The notes beneath the pieces were generated by a model. It was not told where the DNA came from and did no database searches. It saw only the letters and a list, made by a program, of their open reading frames with translations. A program made the position numbers and the translations under genes. DNA of 64,000 nt from Rhineura floridana (Eukaryota > Chordata > Lepidosauria > Squamata > Rhineuridae), in the NCBI RefSeq assembly GCF_030035675.1, contig NC_084495.1:9269001-9333000 (forward strand), given 5' to 3'. Positions 54,131 to 64,000 of this stretch are shown here, in pieces (the stretch's first letter is position 1; each line of letters starts with the position of its first letter).

Positions 54131-56950
54131 GTAAGATGCTGTCTCCGTCCCTCAGCAGGCCCGGGGAGGAGGGGGCTCTCAAGAAATGGTGAACCCCCTG
54201 ATTTCATTTCATGGCTTCCTCTCTGAATTATCTGTTGGCCACCGAACTCCTCTGCTCTCGCCTGCACGTCTCTCTTCATCTTAACACCTGTTTGTGGTAG
54301 AGGCTCTCCAGGCCACTTTCTCCTTAAACTAGCCATTGCGGACAGGGTATCGTCCGGCAGATCCTTTGCGGCAGATCCTTTGGACTACAACTCCCATCAG
54401 CCCCAGGCAGCGTGACTGGGATCCCATAAGCCCCACCGCCACCTTCCACCCGTGTTGGCCGGGTATGATGGAAGTTGTAGTCCAAGAAGTCTTCTAGTGG
54501 GTACCAGGTTGGCAAGGACTGCCTTAATGCCTAGGGCTGTCATCCCATACACACTTACCGGGGAGTAAGTCCTATTGAACCCAATGGAGCTTACCTTTGA
54601 GTAGACATATTGGATTGCAGCCTTAGTCAGTGTAAGGGCAACTGGAAGTCTTAAAGCAGCAGGAGTCTCCTCATCTCAGGATTGACAGAGCGTTGTTTTT
54701 AATCTGGGGGATGTGGCCCATTATTAAATTATTTTGAGGGGGTTTGATACCACAACCCACAGTCTGAAGGAAAGTGCTGCTTTTAAATTTGGCTTTTTTG
54801 CTGTGGGCTCTCTATGCTTCTCCCTATGTAGCGAACAAACACTCCTGTGTAAGCAGGGTAGTTTCTGAGCAATTATAACTAGGAGTTACAGATGCACAAG
54901 CTTCACAGGTCCCTAATAATGTGTCATTTGTGGCTGTGTTGGTTCTCTGGGTGGATGAACTGGAGAGAACCAAGACTGCTGCCTAACAGCTAGCTATTTA
55001 ACGAAAAGTATATACTGTTTGATTGTAAATGGAACCTCTAAGCGTTTTCCAAAAAATAAAACATTAAAATTGTCAATAAAAGACAGAGTTAAAACTGGAA
55101 ATTTTTAGAAATTCAAAATAATTAAAATCAACAATAAGTTAAAAAAAAGTAGATTAAAACGCACATCCATCTCTATGTGTCTAGATAAGGTTGCCTGAAC
55201 AAAAATATTTTTAGCAGGTGATGGAAAGCGTACAGTGAAGATGATTACCTGATGTCAGTATGTAGGGAGCTCCAAAGTGTAGGTGCTGCCCAGCTAAAAG
55301 GCTTGTTTCCTACAAGTGTGGAACAAATATTATGTGGCACCTGTAACTGAGCTAGTTCTACAGTATTGCATACCCAACAAGCTTGTACTCCATTCCTGTG
55401 ATATCCGTCCATATCTTGTACCAGCAAAATGAAGGTTAATCACCTAGGACCTCGCCACTGAAGACTTTTCTTTCAGCAATGCATACCCCATGAAGCTGAA
55501 ATTCATGGAGTTTAGAAGTTTGGTCCACCTAGCTCAGTCCTGTCTATTTTGAACCTGCAGGGGGTTCCTTTCTTAGCTCTGATGCTTGAGTTTAGAGAGA
55601 AGGAAATCTGGATCCATAATGCCAAGCATGCTCTAAACCAGGAATGAGGAACACTTTGAGGGCCACATTCCCGTCTGGACAACCTTCCAAGGGTCACATG
55701 CCAGTGGTAGGGAGCAGGTCAGAGGCAAAAATTAGGCAGAGCAATGAATGTAATTTGTCCTTTGTACAATAGGCTAGTTTCTACACACCCTCACACACCT
55801 TTCTATCCTCTATCCAGACAAGCAAGAAGCAGTATTAGAGTTGAAGTACACAATTCAACCAGGCAAAAACATCAGGGTGCAAAGTTTGTGAAGGGGTATG
55901 GCCTGGGGGGAGAGGGAGTGGTCTTGGGAGAGTTCCAAGGGCCAGACAGAGAAGCCTGAACAGCCACATTAGGTCCCCCGCCCATCGTGCTTGAAGTTCT
56001 CAAACTCTTTTTAAACCACTGAACTATGCACCCCTGTTGGAATTCTTGGTCCCTCGGCTCCAGAATGAGGGTTGGTAAACGCCTTTCTAGCCCAGCTCCA
56101 GGTCTTGGATAAGCCTGTGGTGTTGATCTTCTGATGTGCCTTTTTCTTGGAGTTGTGGGAATCCACCTTAAATTGGGTGTTTGCGTGTCTGAAGGGAGAT
56201 AGAGAGGAGTCCTCCAGGTTGTTTGGCTTTACCTGTCCTTTGCTCGTCTGCTAATCTTCCTTCCTGTAAACTGATACCTTGTAGGGATGCTGACCACACC
56301 TTCCCATGCTCCTTCTCCATCTCTTGGAGAAGGAAGACATCTTTGCTATGTCTCTCTCACCTGTAGCACGAGGGCAAAGACCATGCCAGATCTTTGCACC
56401 TCCAACATAGCGAATTAGACAGGAAAGGGATTCTAGTTCTATTATGTATTTCCTTTAGTAAATGCACACTCAATCTGCTTTTCTTCTGCTGTTCTGAAAA
56501 CCTAACTCTACCACCTTTATTACCCTTCAACTCTGAGGATAGGAAAAGGGATGAAGAGTGTTGAAGATGGGATTGCATATCCCAACTGGTGTGGTAGATA
56601 TAAATGCATGAAGGATGTGGAAGGCATTCTTCTTCATCTCGCTGCTGTGTTTTATAAACCACCCAGAGGACTTGGCAAATGAATAGTGTGGGCATCTCAG
56701 ATAAATTATCCTGTCTTGTCCTAGATGCAGAGCAGTAGGTTACTGTGGCAGCCTTAACCTGGGGTGAAAAGGAGTGTCTTGCATACGCAACATTTTTTAT
56801 TTATTACGTTTATATCCTACTTTTCCTCCCTAAGGGAGGCATTTGGGAATTCGACCATGTAAGATGAAGGACTGAAGGGACCTTGAAGAACCAGGGGTGC
56901 TTGCAATAAGTAGTAACTGACCTGCTTCCTTCTGTTTTTTTTTCCTCCAG
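54131..56950 (+). other. SHL5 intron 1 (phase 1, about 2.8 kb)
   Basis: Contains a diverged hAT-like MITE (54370-54525), the small GTCCTATTGAACCCAATGGA repeat (54570), a LINE tail (55130-55400) and a + strand LTR fragment (56154-56480). The last 400 bases resemble the SHL4 and SHL6 introns. Confidence 0.65.
56154..56480 (+). mobile_element. Partial copia-type LTR, + strand
   Basis: LTR fossil with GATAGAGAGGAGTCCTCCAG, CTGTCCTTTGCTCGTCTGCT and CACCTCCAAC. It belongs to the subgroup of 39418. Edges are approximate. Confidence 0.5.
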
Positions 56951-57111
56951 CACAAGCCAAGTATGTCTGGTTCATCCTCCTAGTGATTGGTGCTTTATTG
57001 TTTTTTATCTGTGTTTCCTGCCTTGCTTTCCGTTTCCGGAATTCAATGAGAAACTGCATTAGGCCCAGAGAAAGAAATGAAGTGCAGTTGGAGCAAGTTC
57101 ACCTTCCTTGA
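56951..57111 (+). CDS. SHL5, SHISA-like protein, exon 2 (transmembrane, short tail)
   Basis: The acceptor TTTTCCTCCAG ends at 56950. Phase-1 entry gives AQAKYVWFILLVIGALLFFI and a helix ending CVSCLAF, then a basic tail (RFRNSMRNCIRPRERNE) and VQLEQVHLP before TGA at 57109-57111. The joined protein is 148 residues. The TGA stands where SHL4 and SHL6 have a Gly codon (LLPG, LPPG). The same frame stays open for 81 more codons (57112-57354) and reads TDAPYAGASNDYAVILSSSA, clearly similar to SHL4 (IDAPYLLGIS, EIILSPAE). The stop is therefore a recent nonsense change that removes most of the tail, or a read-through site. Confidence 0.78.
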
Positions 57112-58385
57112 CAGCCTGCTGTCACTGATGCTCCATATGCTGGAGCCTCCAATGACTATGCAGTCATCTTGTCTTCATCAGCTCTTGTTCCTGATTCCAC
57201 CTTGGAAGCTGGATCTCCTTTTCCAAACAATGACTGGAGCTCCTCCTCTAATGTGCAGACTGAGCAAGGCCCTAAACTACAACACTGTATCCCTATAGTC
57301 AAGTTGCTTTTAGGGTTATATAGTGAGCTCATTTCCTTATTGATTATACTTTTTTAATGTATGAACTAGACTACTCCTGAGACACGTAGTGCTTTCTTTG
57401 TCCAAAGTTATTGTTCTCCCGTTTGTGAAAAATACACAAGTGTGTATTTTATGTGTGTAACACAGGTGTTGTAATATGCATGTAATTAGGGATTATTCAC
57501 TGCACCCCTCTTGTCCCAATTAATACTTTAGTTCAGGGGAGGCCATAGTGAGGAAAGCACCTCAGTTTCCTTACTGCTCTCTTAAGGAGGGGCACTTGTG
57601 TTTGAAGGAATAACATCAATACCTTCCCACTGGGCTGGATCCTCTCATGCTTTGAATGCACCTGGACTGCATGGCAGTATATTAAATGCTGTGCCTTCAG
57701 TGACAAATCCTCCAGTAGGGCAACCCTCCAGAGAAAATGACAACTTGAAATGGCTTCTCTGCTTCTGAACAAGAAGACTTGGGTGGGCGCGCAATGCCTT
57801 GCATGGTGATGTCCAGCATGTTGCTTGGAGAGAGGGAGAGGAAGCAAGACCATCACAAGGGCATTGCAAAGCCATTGAGTTTTTCCCTGATGAAGAGAGC
57901 TTGTTGGATGCTGCCAGCTCCGTAGAGAGGCCACCAAACTAGCAAAGCATGGAGGTTGTTTGCAGAGTTGGCTTCAGGGACATTGCCAGTGAAGAAGGAA
58001 CAAAGTATTGTTAAAGTGCCGTGTGAAACACTTGGGTAGGGGACTGCTGGGGAATGTATTTTGGGTCGTCTTATGACTAACACACACACAATCTCCTGGT
58101 TTGTAATTTAACCTCTACATGTTGACATGGGCCAAGAGCATGCCCTATAGCTCATGGGGTTATGTTGCATAGTACCCCAATGCTTTTTAAACTTGAACCT
58201 TGTATGACCACTTCTGTGTATTACTCCTGAAGAGGCAAGCAGCCTGTGTGCCTTCTGCGTCAGATACTTCTGAGATCCAAAAAGTTGCTTTTAGCACATC
58301 TATGTATGTTTAGCCCTGTCAATGCATGCTTTTTAAATGTATTTTCCTGTTTTTTCAATAAAATTTGTGTATGTAGCATTTTGAC
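57112..58385 (+). other. SHL5 former tail and 3' region with polyadenylation signal
   Basis: 57112-57357 is the open continuation of the tail frame. After it the sequence aligns with SHL4 (for example GCTGCCAGCTCCGTAGAGAG) and, further on, with SHL1 (TTGTATGACCACTTCTGTGT). AATAAA lies at 58357-58362. Confidence 0.7.
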
Positions 58386-59240
58386 ATGGACTACTTGGAG
58401 AGGCTTGTGTTAATTTCTGATGAGATCCTGCTATATCTGTTTCTTAGTATTTAGTCTATGGTTTCAGCTCTTTCAATCAGTTTCTGAGGATGCAATTCCA
58501 GGTTGAAGCAAGCTTAGAATAATAGAACCCAGAGTAAAAAAAACAACAGAATGTTACATAATAATGATCAATTTCTAGATTTAACTTTAGTTGCAGCTAT
58601 AGCTAGATCTATTTCCACCCTGTTTGCAGTGTTGTTTAGAAACTTCTCTGCAACAGTGTGTTTATTTGGAGATGCTGCTCAGATGATGAGTGTTATGGTA
58701 TTGTTAGTTCTTTCACAAATTCAGACAGAAGAAGTATTATTTTGAAGCATAAAATTCTGTATAGTGATGGAAGTGAAGACAGAACTAGTGTTCAGTTTGG
58801 ATATGCCAAGTGTTTTGCTCCTATTTCATTTCTCCCAGAAACAATAATATCAAGACCAGGTCCTAATAATAAAAAAAACATTTTGGAAGTGACAGCAGTT
58901 GATAAATGGATTTACTGGAGATGGGGTGGTGATGTTCATAGAATTTGGGATCTGTGCAAGGACTTTTCCACTCCTGAATACTAGACTCTTATTCCAGTCC
59001 AATCCTGTATAGCTTTACTCAGAAGTAAGCTCTGCTTTAGTCAATAGGTGAACCCACTGAAATAATTGATATGACTAACTTAGGTCCTTTAATTTCAGTG
59101 GGTCTACTCTGAGCAGAAGTTAGTTGAATACAACCCAAAGGGTGTACTTATATACCAACCTCCAGTCTTAGGACACTTTCCTTTGGCATAAACATGGTTA
59201 GGATCAGGCTGAGCATGTACATAGGAGTGGATGGTCACTA
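58386..59240. other. SHL5-SHL6 intergenic, homologous to SHL4-SHL5
   Basis: About 58708-59050 aligns with 51174-51530 (shared TGACAGCAGTTGAT, GATGTTCATAGAATT and TTATTCCAGTCCAATC). No gene is seen in it. The short open frames are not conserved between the two copies. Confidence 0.5.
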
Positions 59241-59244
59241 TTGC

Positions 59245-59545
59245 ATAATTTATTTATTATTTATGTATTTATTGCACTTGTATACCGCCCCATAGCCAAA
59301 GCTCTGGGCGGTTTACAGCAACCAAAAACATTAAAACAAATATACAATTTAAAACACAATTTAAAAATTTAAAACAATTTAAAACACATGCTAAAATGCC
59401 TGGGAGAAGAGGAAAGTCTTGACCTGGTGCCGAAAAGATAACAGTGTTGGTGTCAGGCGTACCTGGTCAAGAAGATCATTCCATAATGTGGGGGCCACCA
59501 CTGAGAAGGCCCTCTCCCTTGTTGCCACCCTCCGAGCTTCCCTTG
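59245..59545 (-). repeat. CR1-like LINE 3' end, minus strand
   Basis: TTGTATACCGCCCCATAGCC and AAGCTCTGGGCGGTTTACAG, A-rich tail sequence, and CATTCCATAATGTGGGGGCC with CCACCACTGAGAAGGCCCTC are typical of this reptile LINE 3' region. A short piece of it also lies near 6435. Confidence 0.65.
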
Positions 59546-60036
59546 GAGTAGGCACCCAAATATGTCTACTCTGAAGTAAGTCCTCCTGAATTCATTGTGC
59601 TTTCCCAGATGTAGACATGCTAGGATGGAAAGTTTTACACCTCTTGTAAATCTTGAAGCCTAAATCTATCTGTTGTTATTATTAAATGTATATCCCACCC
59701 TTCCAAGGAAATCCACTGGGGTATCTATGCCTGTTTCCTTGGAAGAAAAGTTGAATTACTTCAACGGGGCTTCCTTCAAAGTAAATCCCAAAGAAGCCAA
59801 ACTTACTTCTAAGGAGACATGCATAGGGTGCAGCTGTTACGAGCCTGGGGCCATAGCAGAAAGGGCTAGCTTCAAGTTCCGCAAAACATTATTGAGGTGG
59901 ACTGTTCCTAGCTCAGTGGAACTTCCTCCCCAAGAAAGGTAGACTGTCAGTGAGGGTTGTTAAGGCCCATGAATCAAGACGACGAGCTCTGACGACTCCC
60001 CATTCGGATCAAGAGGGAAGTGTGAAAAGTCGAAGA

Positions 60037-60135
60037 GATCCTTGCTGATGGACAGGTGGGGATCAAGACCAGCCCAGCTGAGAGAAGTTGCGTTTCCCGG
60101 CTTCATCAAAAAGATTTTCATGGAGGGATATAAAA
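60037..60135 (+). promoter_or_regulatory. SHL6 promoter block with TATA box
   Basis: GATCCTTGCTGATGGACAGG, ACCAGCCCAGCTGAGAGAAG, TTGCGTTTCCCGGCTTCATC and TATAAAA at 60129-60135. This is the cleanest version of the shared block. Confidence 0.75.
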
Positions 60136-60282
60136 CTAGATTGAGAGGCCCTTAGAGCCTGTTTGGTTACTGGCAAAAGCTAGCTGGGTTCCCTGGACTA
60201 GGTGGGTCAGGTTTACTGGGGGTTGTTAATTGGGAAAAAGACATTTTCAGGCGTTGCCCATCATTTAGGGTAGGTCTGCGAT

Positions 60283-60622
60283 ATGGAGCGGGTGCTGTTG
60301 TGCGCCCTAGTCCCGTTGTTGGCTTTAGGGTGGGTGCCTGTGACGGCTGAGGGCGAGTTGTGCCGCGTCTGGAGATACGGGACGGAGTCCTCGGTGGGGG
60401 CTTTCCAGTGCCCGGAGCGGCGCGACGGCGCGGACGCCGAGTTCTGTTGTGGGTCTTGCAGCCTGCCCTTCTGTTGCTCGTCGGCAGAGGCCCGCCTAGA
60501 CCAGGGGCTGTGCCACACCCGAGGACAGCTGGAGGCGATCTTTATGGACGACCGCAGGGAAGGGACCACCGAGCCTCCGACTGATGATAATCAACGTGCG
60601 ATAATCCCCTCCGTCGTTTCGA
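60283..60622 (+). CDS. SHL6, SHISA-like protein, exon 1 (signal peptide and intact cysteine domain)
   Basis: Encodes MERVLLCALVPLLALGWVPV as signal peptide and a complete SHISA domain: ELCRVW, FQCPERRDGADAEFCCGSC, FCCSSAEARLDQGLC. The wording FQCPER.DG.DA..CCGSC and CCSSAEARLDQG.C is very close to vertebrate SHISA2. All eight cysteines are present. A Thr/Asp-rich stem follows. The donor TTTCGA^GTAAGT at 60623 is phase 1 and joins the exon at 63795 as ATT. Start choice is clear: the ATG lies about 150 bases after the TATA box and opens directly into the signal peptide. This is the best reference copy of the array. Confidence 0.92.
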
Positions 60623-60884
60623 GTAAGTTGGCTGGGAGGGGGCCTTTTTGACGGCAAAGCGATGTGGAATCCAAGTGGCTTTGTCTTTCAGCCGCCTGCA
60701 TTCTCTCCATCTGTTCTGTTTTCTTCTGGGGGTCACCTGTGGCCCTCCAGGCGCAGCTGAACTACAGCGCCCATCAGCCCCAGCCAGCATGGCCAGGAGT
60801 CAAGGCTGCTGGGAGTGGAATTCCAACAATATCTGACGGGCGACCCCTGATCCCTGCCCCAAATCTATCTGTACATCGTACTAA

Positions 60885-61081
60885 TGTGGTGCAGTGGTTG
60901 GAGCGTTGGACTAAGAATGGGAGGCCAGGGTTCCAATCCCCACTTGGTCTCTGAGTGACCTTGGACAAGGCACTTTTTCTCAGCCTGACCTACATGACAG
61001 GGTTTGTTGTGAGGATAAAAAAAATGGGAAGGGGGAGGAGAAGTGTGTAGGTAGTTTTGAGCTCCTTGGAGGAAAGGTGGC

Positions 61082-61085
<4 letters not shown>
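60885..61085 (+). repeat. Sauria-type SINE
   Basis: Head TAATGTGGTGCAGTGGTTGG, B box GGTTCCAATCCCC, AGGGTTTGTTGTGAGGATAA and GCTCCTTGGAGGAAAGGTGG, ending in CATATAAT. Confidence 0.75.

Positions 61086-61140
<55 letters not shown>
61086..61140. repeat. TA microsatellite
   Basis: About 27 uninterrupted TA units directly after the SINE 3' end, which probably seeded it. Confidence 0.95.
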
Positions 61141-61141
<1 letters not shown>

Positions 61142-61542
61142 CTATTTTAAATACTCATAACCTGTCTTTCCTCATAATGGTATTGGGGGCATTTACAACA
61201 GAGGTTCTTCAGAGATGATATAATCACAGTCCCAAGCAGTAGTATGCCACACAGTTTTCTGTCCTCTACTCAAGGTTTATTTATTTAGAAGAATGCTACA
61301 TTGCCTAACACTTTAACAAACAAACAAACACTAAGGTCTGTACAACATAAATACAAAACTTAAAAATATGAGACAAAATAATTCAAATGTATATGCTTCC
61401 TTACATCTGAGGAGGTAGCAAATGGCCCAGGGTCGCTCACCACTGAACTTCGTGGCTGATTGTGGATTTGAACTATGTCTCTCTGCTCAGACTTCTTAAC
61501 CTCTGCACTATGGTGATTCTCTTTTGCTTTTTTCAGTCACTG

Positions 61543-61725
61543 TAAAAATGTAAATGTACTGCCTTCGACTCCGACTTATGGCAACCCTATGAATAGGATT
61601 TTCATGAGGCTGAGAGGCAGTGACTAGCCCAAGGTCACCCACTGCGCTTCATGGCTATGCGAGGATTTGAACCCTGGTCTCCCAGGTCATAGTCCAACAC
61701 CTTAACTACTACACCACACTGGTAG
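61543..61725 (-). repeat. Sauria-type SINE with Bov-B-like tail, minus strand
   Basis: Plus-strand view: GACTCCGACTTATGGCAACC (tail), GGTCACCCACTGCGCTTCAT, GGATTTGAACCCTGGTCTCC (B box) and ACTACTACACCACACTGG (head). Confidence 0.78.
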
Positions 61726-61860
61726 GTAGCTGAAATCTGCCATTATCACCACCTCCTCTCTCAAGAGATTGCCAGACTTAGTCTTCAGTTGCGGGGGGGG
61801 GGGAAGGGATGAATTTACTGGTTATTAAACTACTTGGGTTGGTTTTATCTCCAAGGGAAA

Positions 61861-62505
61861 GGGCAATAGCTCAGAAGGAGAGCTTCTGCTTGGCATGCAG
61901 AAGGTCCCAGGTTCAGTCTCCAGGACTGTTATACATATCCAGAGTAATTCAGCTTTCTGAACTGTGTATGCCAGCATGTGTAACTTAAGAAGCAGTCTTT
62001 TAAATAATTGAGACTTAGTAAAATAAGAAAAGCTACTTTATTTGTAGAAATACATAGCAGATAGGAAATGCATACCTTGTTCTAACTAACAGAGTTGGAG
62101 GCGCAAAGCCCGGACGTGGGAGTTGCCCTCATGGCAGGAGAGAGAGCAAAGACAAAGATGTCTCCTCTCTCCTTGACAGTCAAAGAAGACGACAAAGGAA
62201 GGCAGGGCAGGTCAGCTTCCCAGAGCATATCAGTTTTCAATGGAAGGAAGTTAGGTAGAGAAGAGCACAGGTAAAGGGAGGAAAGCCTTGCCAGCTGAGG
62301 ACCCTAACTCTGTCTTCCTTCTGGAATACAAACAAAAGAACCCAAGCAGCAGTTGCTCTTGCCCCACTTCCTACAAGGATTACCAGGTAAGGCTGGGAGA
62401 GACTCCTGCCTGAAACCCTGGAAAGCCACTGCCAGTCAGTGTAGACAATACTGAGCTAGATGCACCAATGGGTTTCACTCAGTATAAGGCAGCTTCCTAT
62501 GTTCC
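61861..62505 (+). repeat. tRNA-derived SINE split by a solo LTR
   Basis: The left piece 61861-61926 has AATAGCTCAGAAGGAGAGCT and GGCATGCAGAAGGTCCCAGG. The right piece 62376-62505 has GGCTGGGAGAGACTCCTGCC and GTAGACAATACTGAGCTAGA. Together they form the family of 38780-38990. Confidence 0.7.
61927..62375 (-). mobile_element. Solo LTR, copia-type, inside a SINE
   Basis: LTR fossil of 449 bp from TGTTATACATATCC to CTTCCTACA, flanked by AGGAC and AGGAT (four of five match). It is antisense to SHL6 and younger than the SINE it split. Confidence 0.8.
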
Positions 62506-63014
62506 ATTGTGTGGAGGAATCTGGAGTTTTTACATTTTATTATGATCTGTCTACTCTTTTCCCTACACAGAGATGCACTGTTCCAATATGCTCAACAGCT
62601 TCTGAGCAGTTCAAATTAGGAATTACAGGTGTAGTAGCTGTCTCAACCACAGCTATCAATAACTTGTGGTGTTGCTAGTATTCTGCGCTGGTGGCTAGTT
62701 GTACAACCAAGAGCTTGTCCTGTGTGTAAATATTTCTAGCTGACAGCACTGCATGCCTAAGAAAATATTGTATCCATGCGCTTGTTCTGGAGCATGTTGA
62801 CAAGACCCTCCTGCGTACATGGCGAGGGCTAACCACTTGGGTGTCCACTGAAAGGATCTGAACTCTTGAAACAAATGTTATGAAGCTATAATATGTGGGG
62901 TGTGACTGCCAGTCTGTGTCTTGCCTCGTTTGATTGGAAGGCACCCCTACTCTCTGGGTTGGAGGTGCTAACGGTAAAAGCTGGCATCTCCAACATGCCA
63001 AGAATATCCTAAAC

Positions 63015-63406
63015 CAGGGGTTCCCAAACTGTGGTCTGCAGACCACCAGTGGTCCACAAGCTTCATTCAGATGGTCTGTGGCATGTCTTTGGATTTGTGG
63101 CTGAAGATGGGAGACAGCACATCCATTGCAGTAAATATTCATATTGATTTGTAATTCTTTTATTGCTTTGCTTATTACATTATATTGCATTTTATTGCAT
63201 TACAACTTAAATTCTATGGAATTCAGATTGTAATACCATAGAATACAATATGCAAGAAATAGAGGAAAATAAAAATGCAATAAAAATCACGCAACTTCTG
63301 ACAATGCCTGACAATTGATACGACAAGCAGAAAAAAATTACATGGTCAGCCAAGACCCTCCACAATTTTCAACTGGTCCATGAGGAAAAACATTTAGGAA
63401 TAACTG
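63015..63406. mobile_element. hAT-like non-autonomous element with 8-bp TSD
   Basis: Starts CAGGGGTTCCCAAACTGTGG and ends AGGAATAACTG. Flanks are TCCTAAAC (63007-63014) and TTCTAAAC (63407-63414), seven of eight identical. 392 bp with no coding frame. Confidence 0.75.
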
Positions 63407-63794
63407 TTCTAAACTACTAACTAATTTTCTGGCTCTTCAGTGCCAAAATGGGAGTTGGTAAATGGCTTTGTGGTCCACTTCTGGTTCATGAATAGTTCTT
63501 TATGGTTGCTTGTCTTCAGCCTCTACCCCATGTACATTGATACATGGAGGATGGGAAAGAAAGTCCAATTCTGTCTTGAGTTCGAGTTGGAGAGCAGCAG
63601 TTATTCTTGCTTATCTAGTCTGGGATGAAAAGGATGCAAATCTGTTGCATGTACAAAATAGCCCTGAAAGAGGGGAGATGTTTGGGGGTTTAACTGATAG
63701 GGTAAGACGAGGATTCAAGGGCAACTCGGGGATTGTGAAGAATCTATAAGGGTGCCTGCAAAAAGTAGTGACTGGCCGTCCTTCTGTTTTTCAG

Positions 63795-64000
63795 TTCACC
63801 AGAGCTATGTCTGGTTAATCACTGCAGGAGTAGCTACTATATTTGTTTGCACTTGTGTGTCCTACATCGCAGCCGGTTTCTGGAACTGGATAATGGAGCA
63901 CAGGTTGCTGAGAGCCCACAGTGAGGAACTGCAGGTGGAGCATGTTCTTCTTCCTCCAGGGCTTGTGGTCAGTGGTGGTTCTTATTTGTATGATGCCGGC
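63795..64000 (+). CDS. SHL6, SHISA-like protein, exon 2, cut by the window edge
   Basis: The acceptor CTGTTTTTCAG ends at 63794. Phase-1 entry gives IHQSYVWLITAGVATIFVCT and a helix ending CVSYIAAGF, then WNWIMEHRLLRAHSEE, and LQVEHVLLPPGLVVSGGSYL. The frame is open to the last base. It aligns with SHL4 (EMEEVLLLPGPA) and with SHL5 (VQLEQVHLP). The tail end and 3' region lie outside the window. Confidence 0.85.

Larger units (their letters stand above)
60623..63794 (+). other. SHL6 intron 1 (phase 1, about 3.2 kb)
   Basis: Contains a hAT-like MITE (60730-60865), a Sauria SINE running into a TA microsatellite (60885-61140), another SINE (61543-61725 minus), a SINE split by an LTR (61861-62505) and a hAT-like element with target duplication (63015-63406). 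Confidence 0.7.

Noticed and set aside
58551-58984. Possible small gene between SHL5 and SHL6
   Set aside because: The frame is not kept in the homologous SHL4-SHL5 spacer.
61086-61140. Regulatory TATA cluster
   Set aside because: It is a plain TA microsatellite at the end of a SINE.
1-64000. CRISPR array or bacterial operon features
   Set aside because: No regularly spaced repeats and no prokaryotic gene structure. Introns, LINEs and SINEs mark vertebrate DNA.

Overview
The window reads as vertebrate DNA from a squamate reptile, most likely a lizard. Genes are split by long introns. The repeat load is typical of squamates: a Bov-B LINE, Sauria-type SINEs with Bov-B-like tails, CR1-type 3' ends, hAT-like foldback elements, and many solo LTRs of a Ty1/copia-type element. 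I cannot name the species.

The main content is a tandem array of at least seven SHISA-like genes, all on the + strand, which I label SHL0 to SHL6. Each unit has the same plan. A short promoter block with a TATA-like box leads to exon 1, which encodes a signal peptide and the SHISA cysteine-rich ectodomain. A phase-1 intron of about 2.8 to 4.5 kb follows where both exons are visible. Exon 2 encodes one transmembrane helix and a variable cytoplasmic tail. A homologous 3' region of about 1.2 kb ends in AATAAA. SHL0 (exon 2 at 4252-4643) enters from the left edge and SHL6 (exon 2 from 63795) leaves at the right edge, so the cluster extends beyond both ends.

Layout: SHL0 intron, exon 2 and 3' region (1-5970); a copia-type fossil (6179-7917); SHL1 (9367-15081), with a proline-rich PPPY tail; repeats (16301-22700); SHL2 (23090-26821); LTRs and the Bov-B LINE (28440-34580); SHL3 (36575-40750); SHL4 (45863-49724), which carries several signs of decay; SHL5 (53845-57111), with a shortened tail; SHL6 (60283-64000+).

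All exon 1 donors and exon 2 acceptors are phase 1, so the paralogs are structurally interchangeable. The ectodomain is intact in SHL1 and SHL6, nearly intact in the second SHL4 copy, and strongly eroded in SHL2, SHL3 and SHL5, where signal peptide, splice sites and membrane exon are still kept. By sequence, SHL2 and SHL3 form one subgroup and SHL4, SHL5 and SHL6 another. Function is inferred from family membership only: SHISA proteins are single-pass adaptors of the ER, Golgi or plasma membrane.
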